The notes under the pieces: model-generated
Databases searched by the model: none
Told to the model about the DNA's origin: nothing
What the model saw: only the letters and a program-made list of their open reading frames with translations
Position numbers and translations under genes: made by a program
Assembly: GCF_004745805.1 (NCBI RefSeq)
Contig: NZ_SRLQ01000005.1
Location: 310,001-374,000, forward strand
Origin: Mycolicibacterium sp. CH28
Lineage (GTDB): Bacteria > Actinomycetota > Actinomycetes > Mycobacteriales > Mycobacteriaceae
Direction: 5' to 3'
Length of the DNA: 64,000 nucleotides
Shown: one piece after another, positions 17,762 to 26,015 of the stretch
Layout: each line of letters begins with the position of its first letter
Numbering within the stretch: position 1 is the first letter of the stretch

Positions 17762-18550
17762 TTCGTTGACGGCATTACCCACTCCTGCTGCGCCCCCACC
17801 CACCGAGACGCCCTTGTAGCAGCCGATGAGACCGGCGGCCAGCCCGAAGAGACCCGACTTCAACAACAAGATCAACACATCCTGCGCGCCCGTTAACAGG
17901 GTGAGCCCCGCTACGAAGGCGCCGGGGGTGACGTTCTGGACGTAGACCGCGAACAGGTACGAACCGACCAGCGTTGCCAGCGAAACAACCGCTGACAGCA
18001 GAATCGCAACCAGACTCGCTGCCAGCACCCTTGGCACGACCAGGGATTGGATCGGGTCGATGCCCATCACCCGCAAGGCGTCGAGTTCGTCACGAATGGT
18101 CCGTGCCCCGAGGCCCGCGCAGATTGCGGTGGCACCCGCACCGGCCACCACGAGCACCGTCACCTGGGGGCCGAGTTGCGCCATCACGACGCCCGCTCCG
18201 GTGCCGGCAGCGTCCGCCGCACCAAAGTCGACTAACAGAACATTCAGAGTGAATGACACCAGCACCGTGAACGGAAGCGCCAGCAGCAGTGCGGGAAGCA
18301 GCGAGACGCGTGCGATGAACCAGCACTGCAGCAGAAGCTCCCGCCAGGCAAAGGGTCGCCGCGGAATGGCCAGCAAGGTATCCAAAGTCACTGCATAGAA
18401 CTCACCGACACCGCGCAATGGCTTGGCCGCCAGGTTGTATATGGCCACCGCTAACCGCCCATTTGTTTGCTGGAGGGTGACTGCGACATTGTTGCCCCTT
18501 CTCATCATCGACACGGCCAACCCACGCCCCGACCCGGCTGGCGAGTACAT
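17717..18550 (-). pseudogene. yrbE-A (MlaE-type permease) truncated at its C-terminus
   Basis: The MlaE/YrbE permease of an mce operon. Recognisable parts are FAWRELLLQCWFIARVSLLP, VVAGAGATAICAGLGARTIR (the conserved G-A-R-T-I-R-x-E-L region) and GCYKGVSVGGGAAGVGNAVN. Intact relatives continue after 'GVGNAVNE' with a last transmembrane helix. Here the frame reads 16 unrelated residues (PGRAALGLPSDEGG) and stops at 17717, because it has been joined to mceD. The start is uncertain (ATG 18550, or 18508 MMRRGNN); neither has a good ribosome site. The loss of the last helix should inactivate the permease. Confidence 0.83.
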
Positions 18551-18613
18551 GACAGAACGCTTTAATAGTCGCGCCGTCTCAGAAATGGAGGAGTAGTGGC
18601 GCCAGTCACACAT

Positions 18614-19149
18614 GTCAACACACTCGCCCTACGCGACAGCGGACACATCCGAAAACCGCCTCCGCGGACCTCGGAGGGAAGCCCACAAGACGTACTCCAG
18701 AATCGCTGAAATGGTATCTCTACCAAGCAATATCACCGGTTCGGCGCGGGGTTCGACGATGACCGACCGACCCTGCACCGCGCGGTCCGTATCCCCCGGA
18801 GAGCGGAGCCGCCAACGTCGATTACCGTGGCAGGCGGCGCCGGCACCGTCGTCCGGTCAGCAGTTCCCATGGCGCCGTCAATGTCATTAATCGGGTCCCT
18901 CGAAGCGGATGGCGGCGCTCCACATTTGTCTCGATCGCCGAGGCTGCCTTGGCGGCCCAGTGCGAGAGAAGTTCATTTGCCAGGCTAACTTGCACCCGTC
19001 CTGGAATCCGGGTTGGCAGCTATACCGCTGGCCGCAGCCCGATTGAACGGTGACACCGTCACCGTCCAGGCGGCGCTTCGGGGCGCGTCGTATGCAGCAG
19101 GCGGCACGCTCCCTGCCTGCCAGGGTGGGCGTACATGCCGTGCCGTGCC
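18614..19149. other. Intergenic stretch, no gene recognised
   Basis: About 540 bases between the truncated yrbE gene and the hairpin after the monooxygenase gene. Several short open frames exist on both strands, but none has family-like sequence, a credible start, or mycobacterial coding composition. It may hold decayed sequence from upstream of the mce operon. Confidence 0.45.
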
Positions 19150-19188
19150 GCCACGCTGCGAGATGCAAGGACAATCTCGCAGCGTGGC
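19150..19188 (-). terminator. Stem-loop terminator downstream of monooxygenase gene
   Basis: A perfect 15-base stem (19150-19164 with 19174-19188, arm GCCACGCTGCGAGAT) and a 9-base loop, 41 bases past the end of the minus-strand monooxygenase. It lacks a T-tract, as is common in mycobacteria. Confidence 0.65.
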
Positions 19189-19229
19189 GACCTAGGGACA
19201 GCAATGGCCGGGCGGGTGGGGTCCCCCGT

Positions 19230-21211
19230 TCAGTCCGCTCTGCCCGCGGTTGACGCGACGGTCTCCTGAACGCCCTTCGTGCCGGAGTAATCACTGGGAT
19301 TGAACTCCCGCGTCCTGTTCCAGTAGTCGACGTACTTCCACGGGCTGCTCACCACGATGCGCCCGGCGCCGTTCCGGTAGTAGGTCGTCATCCCCTCGTG
19401 TGACCAGATGCAGTGCGACAACGCTTCGTCCAGTTCGGCGTTGTAGCGCTCGAACACTTCCTTGTCGACCTCGATCGCGGAGGTCCGCTCGCCGAGAAGG
19501 TACTTGATGGCCTGCATGGTGTAGCGGACTTGGAACTCGGTGGCGTGGATCGCACTGCCTCCATGCCCTGCATTGGTGTTGGGACCGTTGAGAGAATGAA
19601 GAAGTTCGGGAAGTCCGGCACCGTGACGCCCAGGTACGCGCGGGCATCATCCTGCCCCCACTGCTCGCGCAGGGACCGGCCGGACCGGCCGATGATCTCC
19701 ATTGGCCAGAGGAACTGCAGCACCTTGAAGCCGGTCGCGAGGGCGATGGCATCGGCGGTGACCCGGGTACCCGACACGGTGACCAAGGTATTGCCATCGA
19801 TGTGGTCCACCGCCTCACTGATCAGGGAGACGTCCTCGCGGCACATGGTGCGATACCACTTGTTGTCCAGCAGCGGGCGCTTCCCGTACGGCGGATAGTC
19901 AGGCAGGCAGTCCGCCAACAGGTCGGTTCGCTCCCCGAGCTCCTCGGTGACGTACTTGGTCAGGAACAAGCGGTGCCGTTCGTTGACCACGTTCACCGAC
20001 CGCTCCGGGTGCGGCCACGTGGGATCGATCTGAAGCGAGGAATGCAGCCGGCCACTGAAGTTCCAAAACGCGCGCAGCCGATACCACTGCAGGTAAAACG
20101 GAACTTCCCGCATCACGATGCGGAGGTCATCGGCAACGGTGCGGTGGTAATTGGGATGAGGCACCACCCACTGCTTGGACCGCTGGAAGACGGTCACGTG
20201 CGCGGTCTCATCGACTATCGACGGCACGAGTTGCATTGCGCTTGCGCCGTTTCCGATGACCGCCACCCGTTTTCCAGCGAGATCCACCGAGGGATCCCAG
20301 GCCGCGGTGTGCATCACCGGTCCTTCGAAATCATCGAGACCTGGTATGGCCGGGATGAAGGGCCGGTTGACCATGCCGACGCCACTGATGAGGACGCTTG
20401 CGGCCACGGTGCTGCGGCAGCCGTCGGCCTCCCGAACCTCGAGATTCCACTGGCCTCCGGCATTGTCGAAGCTGGCCTCGACCACCTCGGTATTGAAGCG
20501 GATTCGCGAGCGGACCCCGTATTCATCGAAAAGCGTCTGCAGGTACTCCTGAACTTCGGCGCGCCTGGCGAAGTACCGCGTTAGTTCCGGGTTCGGGGCA
20601 AAGGAGAAGGTGTACAGATGCCCGGGGGTATCCACCCCGCAGCCCGGATACACGTTCTCCAGCCAAGTGCCGCCGATATCACCGTCCTTCTCCAGGATCA
20701 CGAAGTTGATGCCGGCCGCAGCGAGCTTGATCGCCATGCACAATCCCGACAACCCCGCGCCGATGATCACCACCGAAAAATCCTCCGGCACAGACACATC
20801 GGTGAAGTCGACGTCGCGGGAAAGAAAGCCCATTTCTTCGGCGAGCATCTCGCCGTACTCGGCTGGTATTTCCTCGGCCAGCGCGCAGCTGAGCATCTCG
20901 GTAACGTGGATCGGTGACGGCGCCACAGGATTCAGGATTCCTTGACGATAGGCGGTCACGGCCTCGACCGCGGCATCCCGAACCTCTCGCTGGAGATCGG
21001 GGGTGAGCCCGCCCGTGTCATTGTCATCGAGCGGACGCCCCCGTGCAGGACGGTAGGGGTCGTTGATCCACTTCCCCTCACCGGTCAGATGGTGCAGGAC
21101 GAGCAGCAGGGTTGGAATGTTGGCCGACTCCAAGGCGCGGCGCAATTGCGACTCGCCACGCGCCGAGTGCCCCACTTCTGTCGACTCGATGAACGCCGTC
21201 TCGTCCGTCAC
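19230..21211 (-). pseudogene. FAD-dependent monooxygenase (Baeyer-Villiger type), frameshifted
   Basis: A class B flavin monooxygenase of about 660 residues. There are two Rossmann motifs (VIIGAGLSGLCMA near residue 148 and VIGNGASAMQ), and between them the Baeyer-Villiger fingerprint FEGPVMHTAAWDP. The N-terminal ~140 residues form the extra helical domain of large BVMOs. The first frame (from ATG 21211) is homologous as far as 'DFPNFFILS' at about 19595. Sequence then continues in another frame (NTNAGHGGSAIHATEFQVRY) to the stop at 19230. The shift is at about 19584-19596. Correcting it restores a full-length enzyme. Substrates of such mycobacterial enzymes are ketones or steroids. Confidence 0.84.
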
Positions 21212-21330
21212 TTCTCGACCCTTCCGCCGGTGGGCCTACACCCGCCATTTTTGGACTTTGCAGTCTCAATATAGACTGGCCACCCGACGCACGCAATCGC
21301 CGGGTGAATCAAACAGGCGGGGATATGAGC

Positions 21331-21368
21331 AACCCCCGCAACGGCCGATTTCGGGCCGCGCGGGGGTT
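21331..21368 (-). terminator. Stem-loop terminator after the TetR gene
   Basis: AACCCCCGC (21331-21339) pairs with GCGGGGGTT (21360-21368), and an inner CGGCC/GGGCCG pairing extends the stem. It lies 60 bases beyond the stop of the minus-strand TetR gene at 21429. Confidence 0.65.
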
Positions 21369-21428
21369 ACGTGTCAGACCTGGTGTCGAAGATCAGGCAT
21401 GTGCATGGTTCGACGGGCGCCGCCTGGC

Positions 21429-22094
21429 TCAGCGTTGACCTCGGGCTCGCTTGCGAGTGGAAGTGCTGCGGGTGGGGGGCGCCGGATGCCCCATGCGGAC
21501 CAGGTGAGTCGCGGTTTCCGCGATCTCTTCGATACTGATCTTCTCGCGCGGGCGATACCAACGCGAAACCCAGATCATCATGCCCAGGATCAATCGCGCG
21601 GTGACAACCGGATTCCCGTTGTCCAGGTATCCCGTCTCCATGTTGTCGCTAACCACGCCGACCCACAACTTCTCGTACTGGCGACTCCAGGAATGCCAGC
21701 GCGCGTAGACGTCTGCAGGCACACCCACGCCGCCGAAGAACACGCCCAGATAGCTCCGCATGTTCACCGCGGCCTCGGCCTGCAACCTGATCATCGCGGT
21801 AAGTCGCTCAGCGGGATCGTCGATGCTCGCAATCAGTGCCGTCGCACGCTGCGTGAGATCGTTCGTGCTGCGTTCGAACAGAATCCCGAGAAGATCCTCT
21901 TTCGTGGATACGGTTCGGTACAGCGTCGCGCGCGAGACGCCGAGCTTGTCGGCGGTGTCGACGACGGACACCGCCTCGTAGCCGCCCTCGGCGAACAGCG
22001 CTGCGACCGCATCGGCCACCGCATTGCGATCTATTGCGAGCCGAGGCCGGCCCCTGGGTCGCTTTGGCGCCTCGTCCTTCGGAGGTTGCGGCAC
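21429..22094 (-). CDS. TetR-family transcriptional regulator
   Basis: A 221-residue repressor with a basic N-terminal arm (KRPRGRPRLAIDRNAVADAV), the helix-turn-helix VVDTADKLGVSRATLYRTVS at about residues 45-65, and a C-terminal ligand domain. The C-terminus is a basic tail (STRKRARGQR). The start at 22094 (MPQPPKDEAPK) is likely. The monooxygenase gene lies downstream on the same strand with a terminator between, so the two are separate transcripts. Inducer unknown. Confidence 0.85.
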   Translation of the reverse strand: MPQPPKDEAPKRPRGRPRLAIDRNAVADAVAALFAEGGYEAVSVVDTADKLGVSRATLYRTVSTKEDLLGILFERSTNDLTQRATALIASIDDPAERLTAMIRLQAEAAVNMRSYLGVFFGGVGVPADVYARWHSWSRQYEKLWVGVVSDNMETGYLDNGNPVVTARLILGMMIWVSRWYRPREKISIEEIAETATHLVRMGHPAPPTRSTSTRKRARGQR

Positions 22095-22712
22095 TGATTT
22101 CTCCTCGTTGCGGTCGGGTTCTCCCAGCGAGTTTAGAGCCTCACCGTCGCACTACGCCGCCGTCCGGGCTAAACGCTATCGGAGGTGGGTCGCCGACGGG
22201 GGGTGAACACTTGCATTCAATAACGCGGCAGTTGCGTATCAGGAGGGCTGCGGGGGCTGCACCGATAGGTATGTCGGATTGACACTCACGGCACCGACTC
22301 GAGATGATTCGAGACTAGGGATCTTGTAAAAAGCGGCCAGGATCGAGCTCGCGAGTCATGAATAGCCGGCCATCGAACCACCATCCGTCGTCGACTGCCA
22401 GCGTTCTATCGACGGAGAGCTCGACGAAAATGACGGCGAACACGAGTAGATCGCCGAAAACGGAACACCCGAGTGGCGGCCTGCCCTGGCGGACGTCGCT
22501 GCGACGAGCGCTCCTTCGCCCTGGCCGGTGACGGGAGCGACCGCCCGCCGAACCCGTGACGAACAGCGGCAAGCGCGACGGCAGCACTCTTCGTCATTCC
22601 GAGTATCCAGTCCTCGATCGGTCCGATAGCGCAGAGGATCGGGAAACAAGCGGCGTGGCTTCCTGCACTGCGCGGGCATCTCTCTGTTGACCCGAAAGCG
22701 CCACCCGCGCTC
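22095..22712. other. Gene-poor stretch with a possible oxidase-subunit remnant
   Basis: About 620 bases without a convincing gene. On the minus strand, around 22400-22480, the translation CSVFGDLLVFAVIFVELSVD resembles the first transmembrane helix of heme-copper oxidase subunit III/NorE proteins (FGDLLVFAVFF-type). It then runs into unrelated sequence ending DPGRFLQDP at a stop at 22315. No start codon or upstream domain is present, so at most this is a decayed fragment. Confidence 0.3.
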
Positions 22713-23179
22713 TCAGTCCGTCGCGAGGACCGCTTTGAGTCCCACGTACTGGTTGGCCGAGGAGGACTGCAGCCACGTGCTGAGCACCTGAAGGTCGGGG
22801 TGAGTGGCCAGCGCGGGCACGACGACCTCCAGGGAGCCCTCGAAGATCGCTCCGTCATTTGCGTCGACGGTCACCACCTTGCCGGCCAGGTCCACTAGGT
22901 TGCCCGCCCCGCAGCCGACGACACACACCTTGTCGAGCTCGCGACTGACGACCGCGGCATGCGAAGTAGCGCCGCCGATCTCGGTGATCACAGCGACAGC
23001 GGCGATCATCCCGTGCACATCGTCGGGATCGGTGGTCGGCCGAGCCAGAATCACGTCGACGCCCTGGTCGGCCTTCTCCTCGGCCTCGTCGGCGGAGGTG
23101 ACGACGACACCGCTGGCGACCCCTGGGCAGGCGACTTCACCCGACGCGAGCAAAGTCGCACCCGCCCTGGCACCGGGTG
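22713..23179 (-). pseudogene. Pyruvate phosphate dikinase (PEP-utilising) fragment
   Basis: Roughly 155 residues corresponding to the phosphohistidine (mobile) domain of PpdK/PEP synthase-type enzymes. The signature TEIGGATSHAAVVSRELDKV contains the phosphorylated His. The N-terminal ATP-grasp domain and the C-terminal PEP-binding barrel are both absent: the protein ends at a stop at 22713, and upstream it runs (LAPGARAGATLLASG) straight into the IS5 element end at 23180. Across the element the flank puts a TGA in this frame immediately upstream, so the fragment was probably already broken before insertion. Confidence 0.8.
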
Positions 23180-23202
23180 CTAGGGCGTGTCTCCCATATG
23201 GG
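23180..23202 (+). repeat. Left terminal inverted repeat of the IS5-family element
   Basis: CTAG followed by GGCGTGTCTCCCATATGG. The reverse complement occurs exactly at 28760-28781 (CCATATGGGAGACACGCCC then TAG). The palindromic CTAG at each end is either the duplicated target or part of the ends, which cannot be separated. Confidence 0.85.
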
Positions 23203-23230
23203 TCGGAGTTATGGGGCGATGCTGTCGAAG

Positions 23231-23698
23231 TGACAGTGGCTTCGCGGTACCGGTTGTTCAGTGATGCTAGTGGGAGTTGATTTCGGGGTTATTGCCCTCC
23301 AACGAGGGACGTCGTGGTCATCCGTTCGGCGATGACCGTCGCGTTGTGGAAGGCATCGTCTATCGCTATCGCACCGGAATCCCGTGGCGGGATCTGCCGC
23401 GTGCGGAGTTCGGGCCCTGGCAGACGGTGTGGAAGCGTCACCGCCGCTACGCCGGTGACGGGACCTGGGACGGGGTGCTGATCGCGTTGTTGGCGATGGC
23501 CGACACCACGGGCCGATTGGACTGGACGGTGTCCATCGATGCCACGATCAACCGGGCTCATCAGCATGCGACGAACACGACACGGCCCGATCAGGACACA
23601 GGGGGCTGGGTCGAATTACACGAATCTGCCACTGCACGAGTGCGAACCCGCAGGTCACGGCATTGGACGCTCGCGCGGCGGGCTGACCACCAAGATCC
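23231..23698 (+). pseudogene. IS5-family transposase, 5' part
   Basis: Begins about GTG 23231 (VTVASRYRLFSDA). One base appears to be missing near 23270, after which the frame continues as WELISGLLPSNEG and GIPWRDLPRAEFGPWQTVWK (the N-terminal DUF4096-like domain) and the first catalytic Asp in DWTVSIDATINRAH. Around 23600 homology switches frame again to NYTNLPLHECEPAGHGIGRS and RGGLTTKI. The second switch could be the programmed frameshift of two-frame IS5 elements rather than damage. The coding sequence is cut at 23698 by the IS256-family element. Confidence 0.78.
23690..23698. repeat. Left copy of 9-base target duplication (CCAAGATCC)
   Basis: CCAAGATCC occurs here and again at 28318-28326, flanking the IS256-family element. 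Joining the two flanks through one copy restores the IS5 transposase codons for 'LTTKIHTAVDG', showing this was the target site. The duplication could be 7-9 bases, since the outer CC could be chance; 8-9 is usual for IS256. Confidence 0.85.
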
Positions 23699-23838
23699 GG
23701 GTAAGTCCCGGGGCGTGGTGGGAATTCGGTAAGGCGGCGTAGCTGCAGCTCGGGCGTGTCGTTCTGGTTCTGTGGGTGGGCCATCGCGTAGTGGTGAGCG
23801 AGTTACCGCCAAAGTGACTCGACCAAAGGAACCACGCG

Positions 23839-24850
23839 ATGACCCTGGACCATTCTGCCCTGCTCGCCCAGCTCGATGCGTTGAAGAGCGCCGATCCGGG
23901 GAGTGTGTTCGCCGAGCTAATCCGAGCCGGCCTGCAGGCACTGATCGAGGCCGAGGCCGCACAGGTCCTCGGTGCCGGCCGCTATGAGCGCACCGAGGAG
24001 CGCACCAACTACCGCAACGGGACCCGGCCCAAGACGGTGGCCACCACCAGCGGCGACGTCGAGGTTCAGATTCCGAAGCTGCGGTCGGGGTCGTTCTTCC
24101 CGAGTCTGCTGGAGCGGCGGCGGCGCATCGATCAAGCGTTGTACGCGGTCATCATGGAGGCCTACGTCCATGGTGTGTCCACCCGCAACGTCGATGACCT
24201 CGTCGCCGCGCTGGGTGTGGAGTCGGGGATCTCCAAGTCGCAGGTCTCGCGGATTTGCGCCGGGCTCGACGTCGAGATCGCGAGATTTCGGGAACGGACG
24301 TTGACCCACACCACCTTTCCGTACGTCTTCCTCGACGCCACGTACTGCAAGGTCCGTATCGGGGCCCACGTGGTGTCTCAGGCTCTTGTGGTGGCGACCG
24401 GGGTGTCGATCGAGGGCACCCGCGAAGTCCTGGGCACCGCGGTCGGGGACAGTGAGTCCTTCGACTTCTGGCGCGAGTTCCTGGCTGGATTGCAGGCGCG
24501 TGGCCTGGCCGGGGTGCATTTGGTGGTCTCCGATGCCCATGCCGGGTTGAAGGCGGCGGTGGCCAGGGAGTTCACGGGGGCGTCCTGGCAGCGGTGCCGG
24601 GTGCACTTCATGCGCAACGTCGGCACGGCGGTGTCCTCCAAACACGTCCCTCCGGTGATGGCGGCGATCAAGACGATATTCGCGCACACCGAACCCGATG
24701 CCGTTGCCGAGCAATGGGACAACGTCGCCGACACCTTGGCCGGGTCGTTTCCGAAGATCGCGGTGATGATGCGTGAGGCCAAGGCGGACGTGCTCGCGTT
24801 TCGGGTGTTCCCGAAGGCGCATTGGCAGAAGATCTGGTCGAACAATCCGA
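23839..24850 (+). pseudogene. IS256-family (mutator-type) transposase, 5' part
   Basis: The first 337 codons of a DDE transposase of the mutator family, starting MTLDHSALLAQLDALK. The catalytic aspartates are Asp166 in YVFLDATYC and Asp232 in VVSDAHAGLK. The frame reaches FPKAHWQKIWSNNP, where it is cut. Beyond 24852 it continues for about 15 foreign residues to a TGA at 24897. The catalytic Glu lies on the far side of the inner element, so this fragment cannot be catalytic. Together with 28001-28244 the original protein would be about 419 residues. Confidence 0.88.
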
Positions 24851-24965
24851 TATCCGTTAACCGGCTCTCCGGGGACACGGTTCGGGCTGCAGCGTGAGGT
24901 TCACGCACAAGCGCTGAGCACGGATGGATGCTGTCTGCATCTCGGTGGGGGAAGGCGGAGCGGCG

Positions 24966-26015
24966 ATGCGGGTACTCAAGAGCGACAGCGGATATGTCCT
25001 GGAGGGCGACTGGGACGGGCAGGACGCGGTGAACGCGTTTCTCAACCATTTGGCGGGACGGGGGTTCAGCGCGGCCACGGTGCGGGCCTACGCATTCGAC
25101 GTCGCCAGTTTGAGCCGGTTCCTCGTCCAGCAAGCGGTCGGGCTCGCCGCGGTCGATGCGCCGTTGGTGTTCGACTGGATCGACTGGCAAGGCGTCCGCC
25201 GAACGGACCAGCCCACCGGCGGTCACCGCTCGTCGACCCCGCCGGCAGCTTCGACGGTGAACCGCCGGGTCGCGGCAGTGCGCGCGTTATTCGAGTATCT
25301 GGTGATGACCGGTGTCTGCACCGACAATCCGGTGCCGTCGCCGCGGCGGGGACAGGGGCTGCGCCAGTCGCAGCGGGGGTTGCTCGGTCATCTGGGTCCC
25401 GGGCGTGCACGCAGTGGCGGTAGGTTGGTGCGTCAGCCGCAGCGTCTTCCGGAATCGTTGTCCACCAACGATGTCGACGCGTTCCTGGCGACACTGGCAA
25501 CGCACCGGGACCGGGCGATGGTGCTGGTGATGCTACTCGGAGGGCTGCGTTCGGCCGAGGCGCGTGGCCTGCTGCTCGCCGACGTCGATATGGGCCGGCG
25601 CCGGCTTCGGGTGATCGGCAAGGGCGGCAAGGAACGTCATGTCCCGGTCGATGCGGCGTTCTTCACCGAACTCGCCGCCTACCTGCGATGGGAGCGGCCG
25701 CCGGGGTTGGCGACGCCGCAGTGCTTCGTAGTGCTGCGCGGCCCGACGACCGGTGCACCGGTCAGCGAGGCCGGGCTGCGCAGCCTGTTCCGTCGGCACC
25801 GGGAGACCTCTGGCGCCACAAGAGTCCGCCCGCACCGTTTACGGCATACCTACGGCACCGAATTGTCGGCGGCCGGAATCGATCTGCTGGCGTTGCGGGC
25901 GTTGATGGGGCATGTCTCGCCGGAGACCACGGCCCGCTACGTGCATTTGTCGATCGAGCAGCTCGCCGCCGAATACGGTGCTGCTCGTGCGACGTTGGCC
26001 GGAGCCCGGCAGTGA
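24966..26015 (+). CDS. Tyrosine recombinase, TnpA-like
   Basis: A 349-residue site-specific recombinase. The N-terminal SAM-like DNA-binding domain (LNHLAGRGFSAATVRAYAFD) is followed by the catalytic domain with Arg195 in GGLRSAEA, a Lys in GKGGKERH, His290 and Arg293 in HRLRHTYGT, His316 in LMGHVS and the nucleophile Tyr325 in TARYVHL. All six typical positions are present, so the enzyme should be active. ATG 24966 is chosen because GGAG is 5 bases upstream; ATG 24924 is also in frame. Its stop overlaps the start of the next gene by GTGA. Confidence 0.88.
   Translation: MRVLKSDSGYVLEGDWDGQDAVNAFLNHLAGRGFSAATVRAYAFDVASLSRFLVQQAVGLAAVDAPLVFDWIDWQGVRRTDQPTGGHRSSTPPAASTVNRRVAAVRALFEYLVMTGVCTDNPVPSPRRGQGLRQSQRGLLGHLGPGRARSGGRLVRQPQRLPESLSTNDVDAFLATLATHRDRAMVLVMLLGGLRSAEARGLLLADVDMGRRRLRVIGKGGKERHVPVDAAFFTELAAYLRWERPPGLATPQCFVVLRGPTTGAPVSEAGLRSLFRRHRETSGATRVRPHRLRHTYGTELSAAGIDLLALRALMGHVSPETTARYVHLSIEQLAAEYGAARATLAGARQ

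Noticed and set aside
23590..23610. Frame change in the IS5 transposase as a certain mutation
   Set aside because: Two-frame IS5 elements use programmed frameshifting, so this one switch is not counted as damage; the base loss near 23270 is more likely a lesion.
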